DNA of 34,733 nt from Meiothermus luteus (GTDB lineage Bacteria; Deinococcota; Deinococci; Deinococcales; Thermaceae): assembly GCF_003574085.1 (NCBI RefSeq), contig NZ_QWKZ01000020.1:1-34733 (forward strand), in the 5' to 3' direction. Below the pieces are notes generated by a model. That model did not search any database, had not been told where the DNA came from, and saw only the letters and a list, made by a program, of their open reading frames with translations. The position numbers were made by a program, and so were the translations under genes. Positions 9,090-16,680 of the stretch are shown here, piece by piece (position 1 is the first letter of the stretch; each line of letters starts with the position of its first letter).

Positions 9090-9174
9090 TAGAGTTGAGT
9101 GAGGTAATGTCAAATAAGACCCGCCCAGCCCCTCAACAGCCCGGCCTTTCCCTTCGGCCCTCCAGCGACCCCAC

Positions 9175-9218
9175 AGGGTACTTTTGACTACCTTCGCCGA
9201 TGGGTTTGGTAGTACCCT
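9175..9218 (+). promoter_or_regulatory. Inverted repeat and possible ftsH promoter
   Basis: A TTGACT -35-like box lies at 9184-9189. The best -10-like sequence downstream is TAGTAC (9210-9215), with a long 20-base spacer, so the promoter call is weak. The same segment holds an inverted repeat: ACTACC (9187-9192) with GGTAGT (9208-9213), flanked by AGGGT (9175-9179) and ACCCT (9214-9218). The repeat overlaps the promoter elements and ends about 10 bases before the ftsH start, where a repressor could act. No regulator is identified. Confidence 0.35.
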
Positions 9219-9228
9219 AAAGGTAACA

Positions 9229-11103
9229 ATGAACCGCCTGCCGCTCAACCTTTGGTTCGTCCTGCTCGCGGCCATTCTGGTCGCCTGGGCTTTCAGCCTG
9301 ACCTCGCACCAACAACCCAACAACACCATCGCCTACACCGTCTTTCTGAACGAGATTGAGCAAGGCCGGGTGGCCCGCATCGTTGTGGATGGGCGGCAGC
9401 TTACCGTAAGCCCGAAGGACGGCAGCGAGCCCTACATCACCTTCGCCCCAAGCCCGGTGGACACCGCCACCATCCGCGAGTGGGGGGAGAGGAAAATACA
9501 AGTAGAGGTGGCCCCGCCACGAAGGGAAAATCCCCTGCTGGGCTTCCTGATCCCTCTGTTGCTGGTTGGGCTGCTCATCGCCGTCTTCTTCCTCCTCTCG
9601 CGCAACCGCGGCCCCTCGGGGGACAACGCCTTCAGCTTTACCAAAAGCCGGGCCAGGGTACTCACCGAGGCCCCCAAGACCAGCTTCAAGGACGTGGCGG
9701 GGTGTGAGGAGGCCAAGGAGGAGCTTAAGGAGATCGTGGAGTTCCTCAAGTCGCCTGGCCGCTTCCACGAGATGGGGGCCCGCATTCCCAAGGGGGTGCT
9801 CCTGGTGGGCCCTCCCGGCTCGGGCAAGACCCACATCGCGCGGGCGGTGGCGGGCGAGGCCAAGGTGCCCTTCATCGCCGCCAGCGGCTCAGATTTTGTG
9901 GAGATGTTCGTAGGGGTGGGTGCAGCCCGGGTACGGGACCTCTTTGAAACCGCCAAGCGCCACGCCCCCTGCATCATCTTTATAGACGAGATTGACGCGG
10001 TGGGGCGGCGGCGGGGCGGGGGCATCGGCGGCGGCAACGACGAGCGCGAGCAGACCCTGAACCAGCTCCTGGTGGAGATGGACGGCTTTGAGAAGGAGTC
10101 CAGCATCATCGTCATGGCGGCGACCAACCGGCCCGACGTCCTTGACCCAGCCCTCCTGCGGCCAGGCCGGTTTGATCGCCAGGTGGCCATAGACGCCCCC
10201 GATGTGCGGGGCCGGGAGCAAATCCTACGCATCCACGCCAAGGGCAAGCCCCTCGCCGAGGATGTGGACCTGGCGCTTCTGGCCAAGCGCACCCCAGGAT
10301 TTGTGGGAGCCGACCTGGAAAACCTTCTCAACGAGGCCGCCCTGCTGGCCGCCCGGGAGGGGCGCAAAAAAATCACCATGAAGGACCTCGAGGAGGCCGC
10401 CGACCGGGTGGTGATGGGCCCAGCCCGCAAGAGCATGGTGGTAACCCCCAAGGACCGGGAAATCACCGCCTACCACGAGGCTGGGCATGCCCTGGCGGCC
10501 CACTTCCTGGAGCACGCCGATAAGGTCCACAAGGTGACCATCGTCCCCAGGGGCCGGGCCATGGGCTTCATGATGCCAAGCCGGCAGGACACCCTGCACT
10601 GGAGCAAAAAACGCCTCACCGACCAGATCGCCGTAGCCTTGGCGGGCCGGGTGGCTGAGGAACTGGTCTTTGACGATGTGACCACCGGCGCAGAAAACGA
10701 CTTCCGCCAGGCCACCGACCTGGCCCGGCGGATGATTACCGAGTGGGGGATGCACCCCGAGTTCGGCATGGTGGCCTACCAGGTGCGGGAGGACACCTAC
10801 TTGGGCGGCTACGACACCCGCCAGTACTCCGAGGACACCGCCCGGCGCATTGACGAGGCCGTGCAGCGCTTCTTACAGGAGCAGTACGAGCGTGTCAAGC
10901 AGCTCCTTACCGAGAAACGGGAGGTTCTCGAGCGGGTTACCCGGACGCTTTTGGAGCGAGAAACCCTAACCGGTGAGGAGTTCGTGCGGGTGGTGGAGGG
11001 AGAGCCCCTGGAACCCCCCCCCAGCGAGGAGCCCCAGGGAAAGGAGGAGAAGGACCCTCCGCGGGTGGTGCCCAAGGTCAAGCCCAATCTGGGGGGAGCA
11101 TAG
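9229..11103 (+). CDS. ftsH: ATP-dependent zinc metalloprotease FtsH
   Basis: FtsH is a membrane-bound hexameric AAA+ protease that degrades misfolded membrane proteins and some cytoplasmic regulators. The 624-residue protein has a first membrane helix at about residues 5-25, a periplasmic domain to about 100 and a second helix at about 103-123. The AAA+ module follows, with Walker [10 protein letters not shown] at about 194-202, Walker B IIFIDEID near 250, and the second region of homology with [17 protein letters not shown]. The zinc protease motif HEAGH lies at 416-420. The tail is acidic and proline-rich. ATG 9229 is chosen because AAGGT precedes it and the first membrane helix follows. 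It is divergent from dnaK, a sensible pairing of quality-control genes. Confidence 0.97.
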   Translation: MNRLPLNLWFVLLAAILVAWAFSLTSHQQPNNTIAYTVFLNEIEQGRVARIVVDGRQLTVSPKDGSEPYITFAPSPVDTATIREWGERKIQVEVAPPRRENPLLGFLIPLLLVGLLIAVFFLLSRNRGPSGDNAFSFTKSRARVLTEAPKTSFKDVAGCEEAKEELKEIVEFLKSPGRFHEMGARIPKGVLLVGPPGSGKTHIARAVAGEAKVPFIAASGSDFVEMFVGVGAARVRDLFETAKRHAPCIIFIDEIDAVGRRRGGGIGGGNDEREQTLNQLLVEMDGFEKESSIIVMAATNRPDVLDPALLRPGRFDRQVAIDAPDVRGREQILRIHAKGKPLAEDVDLALLAKRTPGFVGADLENLLNEAALLAAREGRKKITMKDLEEAADRVVMGPARKSMVVTPKDREITAYHEAGHALAAHFLEHADKVHKVTIVPRGRAMGFMMPSRQDTLHWSKKRLTDQIAVALAGRVAEELVFDDVTTGAENDFRQATDLARRMITEWGMHPEFGMVAYQVREDTYLGGYDTRQYSEDTARRIDEAVQRFLQEQYERVKQLLTEKREVLERVTRTLLERETLTGEEFVRVVEGEPLEPPPSEEPQGKEEKDPPRVVPKVKPNLGGA

Positions 11104-11155
11104 CCGTAACGCCACCCCCTTGGGCGAGGCGGGGTATAATCTGCCCACTTAAGGT

Positions 11156-11914
11156 ATGCGACTGGGCTTCAGCCCCTTCACCACCGGCTTGGACTACCGC
11201 ACCGCCTTTGAGCTGGCGGCCGAGCTGGGCCTTTTCTTGGAGATCGCCTACGACCAGCACGAGGCAGACCCCAGGCTCCCCGGGGCCAAGGAGCTGGCCG
11301 AGATGGGCCGGAGCGCGGGGGTAGGGTTTACCGTACACCTTCCCTTCGTGGACTGGAACCTGGCCTCGCTGGTCCCCTCGGTCTGGCGGCTTTCCCTCGA
11401 GCGCACCCAGAAGGCTCTAGAGTTCGCCGGGCAAATCGGGGCCTACTGCGGGGTTTTGCACACCGGCTCAGTGCCGCTGCGCCACCCCGAGGCCCTTACC
11501 CAAGCCCATCGGCTCCTCGAGCAGGCCCTGAGGGCGCTCGAGCCAACCGTCCCCCTGGCCCTAGAAAACCTGGGCCTGGATAAAAACGACCTGTTGGAAA
11601 CCCCCGCCGAGCTGGTCCGGTTGCTCCAGGCCCACCCCCAGCACAGCTTCTGCCTGGACGTGGGCCACGCCCTGGTGCAGCTCGGCCCAGAAGGACCTAA
11701 AACCTACCACCAGCTCCTGCAGGACCGCCTGATACACTGGCACCTGCACGACAACCGGGGGGCCTCCGATGAGCACCTGCCCTGTGGCGAGGGGGAGGTG
11801 GATTGGGCCTGGGTCCGGCAGGTCCTGAAGGGGTTCGGCGGAACGGTGGCGCTCGAGGTTACCGGAGGAGTGGAGGGGGTTCGCCGGAGCGTGGCCCTGC
11901 TGCGGCAGGCCTAG
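11156..11914 (+). CDS. Sugar phosphate isomerase/epimerase-like TIM barrel protein
   Basis: The 252-residue protein resembles the xylose-isomerase-like / AP endonuclease family 2 barrel. It has MRLGFSPFTT at the first strand, the FTVHLPF segment near 60, LHTGSVPLRHPE near 98-108, ALENLGLD with a metal-type Glu near 136, CLDVGHAL with Asp and His near 163-168, and HWHLHDNRG near 193-201, which together look like a divalent-metal site. Members isomerise sugars, epimerise hydroxypyruvate-type compounds or nick abasic DNA; the reaction here cannot be told. A perfect TATAAT (11135-11140) lies 15 bases before the ATG and AAGGT directly abuts it. It stands alone after ftsH, with 52 bases between. 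Confidence 0.8.
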   Translation: MRLGFSPFTTGLDYRTAFELAAELGLFLEIAYDQHEADPRLPGAKELAEMGRSAGVGFTVHLPFVDWNLASLVPSVWRLSLERTQKALEFAGQIGAYCGVLHTGSVPLRHPEALTQAHRLLEQALRALEPTVPLALENLGLDKNDLLETPAELVRLLQAHPQHSFCLDVGHALVQLGPEGPKTYHQLLQDRLIHWHLHDNRGASDEHLPCGEGEVDWAWVRQVLKGFGGTVALEVTGGVEGVRRSVALLRQA

Positions 11915-11987
11915 CTCTTCCCCGCAAATTTTCCAATCCTCGCAGGCAACCCCGGGGACATTTGCCCTTGGGATAAATTCCTATTAT

Positions 11988-12057
11988 CAAAGCCTAGGGG
12001 CAAGGCCCCCTGATTTTCTGGTAGGCTTTGGTCTGGCGCCCAGACCCTAGGGTCTGG
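11988..12057 (+). promoter_or_regulatory. Highly structured leader before the cytochrome bc operon
   Basis: CAAAGCCTA (11988-11996) pairs perfectly with TAGGCTTTG (12022-12030), enclosing a small GGGGC/GCCCC hairpin (11997-12001 with 12005-12009). Immediately downstream, GGTCTGG (12030-12036) and a second GGTCTGG (12051-12057) can each pair with the single CCAGACC at 12040-12046, so the two hairpins exclude each other. The second forms a perfect 18-bp palindrome at 12040-12057, ending 13 bases before the fbcC ATG and almost touching its GGGAGGA ribosome site. A -10-like TATTAT lies at 11982-11987, so part may act as DNA operator rather than RNA. No known riboswitch class is recognised. Confidence 0.6.
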
Positions 12058-12070
12058 CTGGGAGGAACGA

Positions 12071-12826
12071 ATGCCGATTGAACGCATAGAGGTCTATCTG
12101 GACAACGGAAGCGAGCCTGTGCAGGTACTCAAAGAGCCCCCCTTCAAGGTCACCTACGACACCCGGAACCTCACCGACGGTGAGCACCTACTCCGGGTGG
12201 TCACCCACTACACCAACGGCGCCAAGGAGGTAAAGGAGATTCCCTTCAAGGTGGCCAACACGCCCGGGGTGCTGGTGCAGGGCCTCGAGGAGGGCAAGGA
12301 GGTCTCGGGCAACCTGGAGGTGACCCTGCGGGTGGCCGATCCCGATGTCAAACCCACCCGCGAGCGCTTCCCGGGGCTGGGCGCGGCCATTGCCACCGCG
12401 GCCATTCTGGGCGGGGTCTGGCTGTTCTTCGCGGCTACCGGGGTCACCAACAAGACCCTGGAAGAAGTGGCCAAGCCTCCCGCTGCCGCCGAGGCCCACG
12501 GTGGCGGGCATGGCGGGGAGCAGGCCACGGCCCCGGTGGACGAGGCCCTCAAGGCCAAAGGGGAGCAGGTCTACAGCGCCAACTGCGCAGGATGCCATCA
12601 GCCCACCGGCCAGGGCCTGCCCGGGGTCTTCCCGGCGCTGGCCGGCAGCAAAAACGTGGGCGACAAGGCCTACACCATCAACATCCTGCTCAAGGGCAAA
12701 GGTGGGATGCCCAGCTTTGCTCAGCTCTCCGACGAGGAGCTGGCGGCGGTGGCCACCTACATTAAGAATAGCTGGGGCAACAGCTTCGGGGGCGTGACCC
12801 CCGATGAGTTCAAGGCCGCCCGCTAG
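12071..12826 (+). CDS. fbcC: Membrane-anchored cytochrome c subunit of the bc complex
   Basis: This subunit takes electrons from the Rieske protein and passes them to soluble cytochrome c or the terminal oxidase. The 251-residue protein has an N-terminal beta-rich Ig-like domain (about residues 5-62; strands around EVYLDNG and DGEHLLRVVTHY). A second short beta segment runs to about 90, with a single membrane helix at about 103-123, a His/Gly/Ala linker and one class I heme domain. The heme motif CAGCH is at 172-176 and the likely axial Met is M213 (GGMPSF). No cleavable signal is present, and the basic RER before the helix suggests an N-in, heme-out topology. First of four genes in the fbcCDFB order known from T. 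thermophilus; SD GGGAGGA precedes the ATG. Confidence 0.88.
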   Translation: MPIERIEVYLDNGSEPVQVLKEPPFKVTYDTRNLTDGEHLLRVVTHYTNGAKEVKEIPFKVANTPGVLVQGLEEGKEVSGNLEVTLRVADPDVKPTRERFPGLGAAIATAAILGGVWLFFAATGVTNKTLEEVAKPPAAAEAHGGGHGGEQATAPVDEALKAKGEQVYSANCAGCHQPTGQGLPGVFPALAGSKNVGDKAYTINILLKGKGGMPSFAQLSDEELAAVATYIKNSWGNSFGGVTPDEFKAAR

Positions 12827-12835
12827 GGAGGGAGC

Positions 12836-13327
12836 ATGTACCGGAACGACACGGTGGTGCCCTATTTCGCCCTGGTTTTCTCGGCCGCCCTCTTTCTGAT
12901 GGCCTACCTGAACGACCGCCTGCGGGTGGTACACGAGGCCGGGGTGGTGCCCCACCTTACGGTGGGCAACATCGGGTTGATGGCCTTCGCCCTGGTACTC
13001 TTTGTTTACGGCTTTATTGGCCTCCTGAGCAACTGGCTCGAGGGCTCCGAACTGCGCCCCGGAAAGCACACCCCCGAACCGAGCAGCCTGCCCATGGTGG
13101 CAGGGGTGGTCCTCTCGCTCTTGCTGGTCATGCTCTCCGGCTTCTTCGTGCGGACCCTCATCTTTGCCAACAACCCCGAGATTGGCTACTACAACGCCAC
13201 CACCCTCCAAGCCGGGGTCTTCGGGGCCATGATGTTCATCCTGGCCGTTCTCATCGCAATCTACAAAAAATACTTCATTGAAGAGGAAGTGCTCGCCGAA
13301 GACGAAAAGGGCGACTTCCCCTGGTAG
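12836..13327 (+). CDS. fbcD: Small membrane subunit of the cytochrome bc complex
   Basis: The 163-residue protein has four likely membrane helices at about 8-25, 43-65, 85-108 and 127-146, and a charged C-terminal tail (EEEVLAEDEKGDF). It has no heme or iron-sulfur motif. Its identity rests mainly on position: it lies nine bases after fbcC and nine bases before the Rieske gene, as fbcD does in the four-gene T. thermophilus cluster, where it is a structural subunit without cofactor. GGGAGGG gives a strong ribosome site. Similar small proteins outside Thermaceae are not known to me, so the function is inferred from the operon. Confidence 0.8.
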   Translation: MYRNDTVVPYFALVFSAALFLMAYLNDRLRVVHEAGVVPHLTVGNIGLMAFALVLFVYGFIGLLSNWLEGSELRPGKHTPEPSSLPMVAGVVLSLLLVMLSGFFVRTLIFANNPEIGYYNATTLQAGVFGAMMFILAVLIAIYKKYFIEEEVLAEDEKGDFPW

Positions 13328-13336
13328 GAGGCAACC

Positions 13337-13978
13337 ATGGCGGATCACGAAGCCACTACTCATGCTCATCACCACGAGGAAGACCCCCAGGCCCACGCCA
13401 CCCGGCGGGCTATCCTGCAGGCCGCCCTGGGGGTCAGCGCCGGGGCCACCTTGCTCTCCACTCTCTGGGTAGGCGCAAGCCTCATCCCCCGGGAGGAAAA
13501 GGTGCCCAGCAAGGAACCGGTGGCTGTGGGGGATGTTCTGGTCTTCGCCACCGGCCCCAAGGCCAATCAGGAAATCACCCTGGACGACCTGCGGGCGGCC
13601 CAAAGGGAACCCATTCCCTTTATCATCGCCTTTCCCAAAAGCCCCCAGAACGTGGTCAAAAAAGACCTCATCACCAACACCATCATGGTCATCCTGGCCG
13701 ACCCCGCCAGGATGAGCCCCGAGACCCGCCAGCACGCCTCGCCCGAGGGGGTGCTGGCCTACTCGGCGGTCTGCAAGCACCTGGGCTGCACCGTGAGCCA
13801 GTGGCAAAACGGTATCTGGCGCTGCCCTTGCCACGGCGGGGAGTACGACATCTACAACCAGGCCAAGGTGGTAGGCGGTCCGGTACCTAAGCCGGTGCCC
13901 CAGCTCCCGGTTAAGGTAGAAGGGGGCCGGGTGGTGGTGGCCGGCGAGTTCACCGACAAACCAGGCGCCGACGTATAG
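13337..13978 (+). CDS. fbcF: Rieske iron-sulfur subunit of the bc complex
   Basis: The Rieske protein oxidises quinol through a 2Fe-2S cluster. The 213-residue product has a His-rich N-terminus (residues 3-20), then TRRAILQAA, a twin-arginine-type signal-anchor, and one membrane helix at about 27-49. The cluster domain carries C146-X-H148 and C163-X2-H166 as ligands, with C151 and C165 placed to form the usual disulfide (CKHLGC and CPCHGG boxes). Residues 53-120 form an extra region before the cluster-binding fold. The Tat-type motif fits the known need to export Rieske proteins folded. Spacing is nine bases on both sides, and TAGGAGG precedes the ATG. Confidence 0.95.
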   Translation: MADHEATTHAHHHEEDPQAHATRRAILQAALGVSAGATLLSTLWVGASLIPREEKVPSKEPVAVGDVLVFATGPKANQEITLDDLRAAQREPIPFIIAFPKSPQNVVKKDLITNTIMVILADPARMSPETRQHASPEGVLAYSAVCKHLGCTVSQWQNGIWRCPCHGGEYDIYNQAKVVGGPVPKPVPQLPVKVEGGRVVVAGEFTDKPGADV

Positions 13979-13987
13979 GGAGGAACC

Positions 13988-15274
13988 ATGTACCAGTGGT
14001 TGGACGACCGCTTGAGCATAGGAAAGCTCTACGCCAAGGCTTTCCGCAAGGCTTTTCCGGTGCACCACTCGTTCTTCTTGGGCGAGATTACCCTTTTTTC
14101 CTTCATTACCCTGGTGCTCACCGGAATTTTCCTGACCCTAAACTACGAGCCCTCCATCCGCCCCGTCTCTGGGCCTCTCTCGGGCGGGCAGGAGGTACCG
14201 GCGGCCTATTACTCCATCCTCTACATTGACTCGTTGCCCTTTGGGGCGGTAATCCGTTCTCTACACCACTGGGCCGCCCACATCATGATCGCCGCGGCCT
14301 TCTTGCACATGCTGCGCATCCACCTGACCGGGGCCTACAAGAACCCCCGCGAACTCAACTGGATTGTGGGGGTCTTCTTGCTGGTGCTGGCCATTGTCAC
14401 GGCTTTCACCGGCTATGCCCTGCCCTTTGACAACTACGCCCTCACCGCGACCAAGATCGGCTACGAGATTGGGGCCGCGGCCCCCTGGGTGGGCAAGCTC
14501 CTGTCGGATATCCTCTTCGCCGGTGAGCTCTCCCCCACCAACACCCAGACCATCCCCCGGCTCTACCCCATCCACGTGCTCTGGCTGCCGCTGACCCTGA
14601 TTGCGCTCATCAGCCTGCACCTGGTCATCATGATTAAGCAGAAGCACACCCAGCCCCGCTATGCCGAGAAGGTGGCGCCAGGGAAAATCGTGGGGGTGCC
14701 CCTCTTCCCCCAGCAGGCGGCCATGATGGGCATTCTGTTCCTGGTCTACATCGGGGCTACCACCTTCATCGCCGGGGCCTTCCTGGCCCACCCGGTGCAG
14801 GCCTTTGGCCCCCCCACCGCCAACACCCCAGCGGTAAAGCCGGACTGGTACTTCCTTTGGATCTACGGGATTCTCCAGATCATCCCGGCCAACTGGCGCT
14901 TTGAGTTCCTAGGGGCCACCTTTGGCCCGCAGTTCTGGGGCGGCATCCTGGTACCCACCCTGATCATCCTGGGGGCGCTGGCGATTCCTTTCCTGGACTA
15001 CTCCAAAGAGAAGCAGCGCTACCTGGAGCTTCCCAGCCGGCACCCCTTCCGCACCAGCTTTGTGATTGGGATGCTGATGTTCTACATCATGAGCACCCTG
15101 GCCGGCTATAAGGTGGACCTCAAGCTATCCAACGAGCTGCTCTGGGTGTTGGTGCTGATTGTGCCGATAGTTACTGGCGTGGTCAGCTACCTTCTAATAA
15201 AGGCCATCTACAGCAAAGACTGGAACCAGGAAGTACGGGTGGAGCTAAAGGGGAAAGGCCCCGCCACCGACTAG
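13988..15274 (+). CDS. fbcB: Cytochrome b subunit of the bc complex
   Basis: Cytochrome b holds two b hemes and the quinol sites in the membrane. The 428-residue protein has heme ligands placed as H98/H112 in helix B and H196/H211 in helix D. The second pair is separated by 14 residues, as in b6-type proteins. The Qo-site signature reads PDWY (about residue 280) instead of the commoner PEWY. The protein is a full-length b (N- and C-terminal parts in one chain, eight or so helices) rather than split b6/subunit IV. GGGAGGA precedes the ATG. It is the last gene of the operon and is followed 14 bases later by a strong terminator. Confidence 0.95.
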   Translation: MYQWLDDRLSIGKLYAKAFRKAFPVHHSFFLGEITLFSFITLVLTGIFLTLNYEPSIRPVSGPLSGGQEVPAAYYSILYIDSLPFGAVIRSLHHWAAHIMIAAAFLHMLRIHLTGAYKNPRELNWIVGVFLLVLAIVTAFTGYALPFDNYALTATKIGYEIGAAAPWVGKLLSDILFAGELSPTNTQTIPRLYPIHVLWLPLTLIALISLHLVIMIKQKHTQPRYAEKVAPGKIVGVPLFPQQAAMMGILFLVYIGATTFIAGAFLAHPVQAFGPPTANTPAVKPDWYFLWIYGILQIIPANWRFEFLGATFGPQFWGGILVPTLIILGALAIPFLDYSKEKQRYLELPSRHPFRTSFVIGMLMFYIMSTLAGYKVDLKLSNELLWVLVLIVPIVTGVVSYLLIKAIYSKDWNQEVRVELKGKGPATD

Positions 15275-15288
15275 GCCCCCGCTCACCC

Positions 15289-15320
15289 AAGCCCCCCAAG
15301 CCCAAGGCGGGGGGCTTTTT
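15289..15320 (+). terminator. Rho-independent terminator of the bc operon
   Basis: AAGCCCCCC (15289-15297) pairs perfectly with GGGGGGCTT (15309-15317), followed by a run of T to 15320. It sits 14 bases after the fbcB stop codon and just before the next gene on the same strand. Confidence 0.9.
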
Positions 15321-15334
15321 GGTAGGCTAAAGGC

Positions 15335-15841
15335 GTGCCGCCCTTTGTCCTCCTCCTATGTCCCGCGCCCCCTCCTGGCTTTGGGCGGGTCGTGCCTTGG
15401 GGAGATGGGTGGGCGTTCTACCCCGAACTAGAAAAACCCCTAGCCGAGCTGGCCCAGCAGCTCTCAGGGGCACAGGGTTGCGTTGCTCTAGGGGTGGCCT
15501 GTGCGGAGGAGGCCCTGCGCCTATGGGTCTTCGCGCAAGGCCAGCTGGTCTTCCAGTACGATTCCAACCCCATGCACCTGGCCTGCCCGGTCTGTTCCTA
15601 CAGCGAAGACTCGGTGGGACCGGAGATGGGAGACGTGGAAGCGCTCTGCCGCCTTTTTGGGCTCAAGGAGGCCCGGCCCCTCAAGTCCTGGCTTCGGCGC
15701 AAGAAGGGCCTAGGCTTTCTCAGCGAAAAGGAGCGGTTTGAAAAGGTGCTCGAGCTGCTCGGGCTCCCTAAAGGACCCAGTAGACTAGAAGCCCAAGGAG
15801 CTCCCCAAGCTCCACAAGGGCACCGTACACATCCCCGCTAA
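15335..15841 (+). CDS. Conserved-looking protein of unknown function
   Basis: I do not recognise this 168-residue protein. Visible features are a GDGWAFYPELEKPLAELAQQL segment starting near residue 23 (amphipathic), a CPVC pair near 84-87 that could bind metal or be redox-active, and a basic stretch LRRKKGLGFLSEKERF near 120-135. There is no signal peptide or membrane helix. The start is a GTG at 15335 only 15 bases after the bc terminator, with a -10-like TAGGCT before it, so it may be leaderless. The last 24 residues or so run antisense through the end of cobS and look like low-complexity read-through (Gln/Pro/Gly-rich), suggesting an ancestral stop near 15775 was lost. Function unknown. 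Confidence 0.6.
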   Translation: MPPFVLLLCPAPPPGFGRVVPWGDGWAFYPELEKPLAELAQQLSGAQGCVALGVACAEEALRLWVFAQGQLVFQYDSNPMHLACPVCSYSEDSVGPEMGDVEALCRLFGLKEARPLKSWLRRKKGLGFLSEKERFEKVLELLGLPKGPSRLEAQGAPQAPQGHRTHPR

Positions 15842-16463
15842 GCCCACCCCCCAGCCTCCCGGCAGCCCAGCGGGCCAACAGCAGCATACCCACCACCGTT
15901 GCCAAGGCCACCCAGGGAAAGGCCAACAACGCGGGCAAGGCCAGCAGCAACGCCAGAGGCCAGCGCCCTTGGCGGCTTCTGGCACCTAGGCCCTCTGCCT
16001 TGGCCGCCGGGAAAAGGCTCATGGGCAGCAACACGGCAAAGCGCGCGACCGCAGGAAGGGCTAAGAGCAGCCATGGCGAGGGGCCGGTGGCCAGGGCCTG
16101 CCACTTGAGCAAAAGCACCACAAAGCCCACCCCAAAGGCAAAACTACCTATGTGCACGTCGGCCAAAAGGCGCAGCCGCTCAGCGGGGGGTTTTGAGGAA
16201 AGCAGCGCATCGGCGGCATCCAGCAAGCCGTCCAGGTGAAGCATCCCCGTGGCCGCCAGCCAGGCCGCCAGCAGAATCCCCCCCCGCAGCCCTTCGGGCA
16301 GCCCTGCGGTCAGCCAGGCCACCAGGGCCAGCACCGCCCCAATCAGGTAGCCGGCCGCCGGGTAGAAGGCCGTGGCGGCCCGCATCTCCTCAGGCCTTAC
16401 CTGGCCCAGGGGAGGGGTGGGAAAGGTAGTTAGAAAGCCAACCGCCAGCCAAAAGGGGCGCAT
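15768..16463 (-). CDS. cobS: Adenosylcobinamide-GDP ribazoletransferase (cobalamin synthase)
   Basis: CobS joins adenosylcobinamide-GDP to alpha-ribazole (phosphate), the last assembly step of the cobalamin nucleotide loop, in the membrane. The 231-residue protein starts MRPFWLAVGFLTTFPTP, the typical CobS N-terminus, and has the acidic Mg-binding region LHLDGLLDAADALLS near residues 79-93. Several hydrophobic helices cover the rest. The start at 16463 is chosen because this matches the family start and follows the preceding stop by one base; the upstream extension is antisense-like. It is the last gene of the cobalamin operon and its end overlaps a convergent unknown gene by 74 bases. Confidence 0.95.
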   Translation of the reverse strand: MRPFWLAVGFLTTFPTPPLGQVRPEEMRAATAFYPAAGYLIGAVLALVAWLTAGLPEGLRGGILLAAWLAATGMLHLDGLLDAADALLSSKPPAERLRLLADVHIGSFAFGVGFVVLLLKWQALATGPSPWLLLALPAVARFAVLLPMSLFPAAKAEGLGARSRQGRWPLALLLALPALLAFPWVALATVVGMLLLARWAAGRLGGGLSGDVYGALVELGELLGLLVYWVL

Positions 16464-16464
16464 G

Positions 16465-16677
16465 TCAAACCTGCCCAAAGCGGGCCTCAAACTCTGCCCG
16501 GCTCCGGATGGGCCGCCCCTCCTGGCGCAGCCGCATGGCCTCAGCCTGCACGGCTTTGGGGTAGGGGCAGTGGCGGCAGCCCGAACCGCAGCAGTAGCCC
16601 CGCTTGCGATGGTAGGCCGCAGTAAAAACCAGGAACCCCCCCTCGAGGTAGTAGTCCTCCCCCTCCCGCAGCTCCAC
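16465..16677 (-). CDS. Small DUF5522-like cysteine-rich protein
   Basis: The 70-residue protein contains YHRKRGYCCGSGCRHCPYP near residues 22-40, a compact cluster of four cysteines with a His, typical of the DUF5522 family of short proteins with unknown function. The pattern looks like a metal or iron-sulfur site. The GTG at 16677 begins three bases after the cobT stop, and its TGA lies one base before the cobS ATG, so it is translationally embedded between two cobalamin genes. A role in cobalamin assembly or metal handling is inference from position only. Confidence 0.75.
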   Translation of the reverse strand: MELREGEDYYLEGGFLVFTAAYHRKRGYCCGSGCRHCPYPKAVQAEAMRLRQEGRPIRSRAEFEARFGQV

Positions 16678-16680
16678 GCC

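Noticed and set aside
9019-9183. CIRCE (HrcA) element upstream of dnaK
   Set aside because: I looked for TTAGCACTC and GAGTGCTAA and did not find them; only a weak AACTCT/AGAGTT pair is present.
12040-12057. The 18-bp palindrome as a rho-independent terminator
   Set aside because: No T run follows; instead a ribosome site and the fbcC start follow within 13 bases.
12188-14068. 626-aa open frame on the minus strand opposite the bc operon
   Set aside because: Antisense to three certain genes with strong ribosome sites; His/Gly/Val-rich shadow composition.
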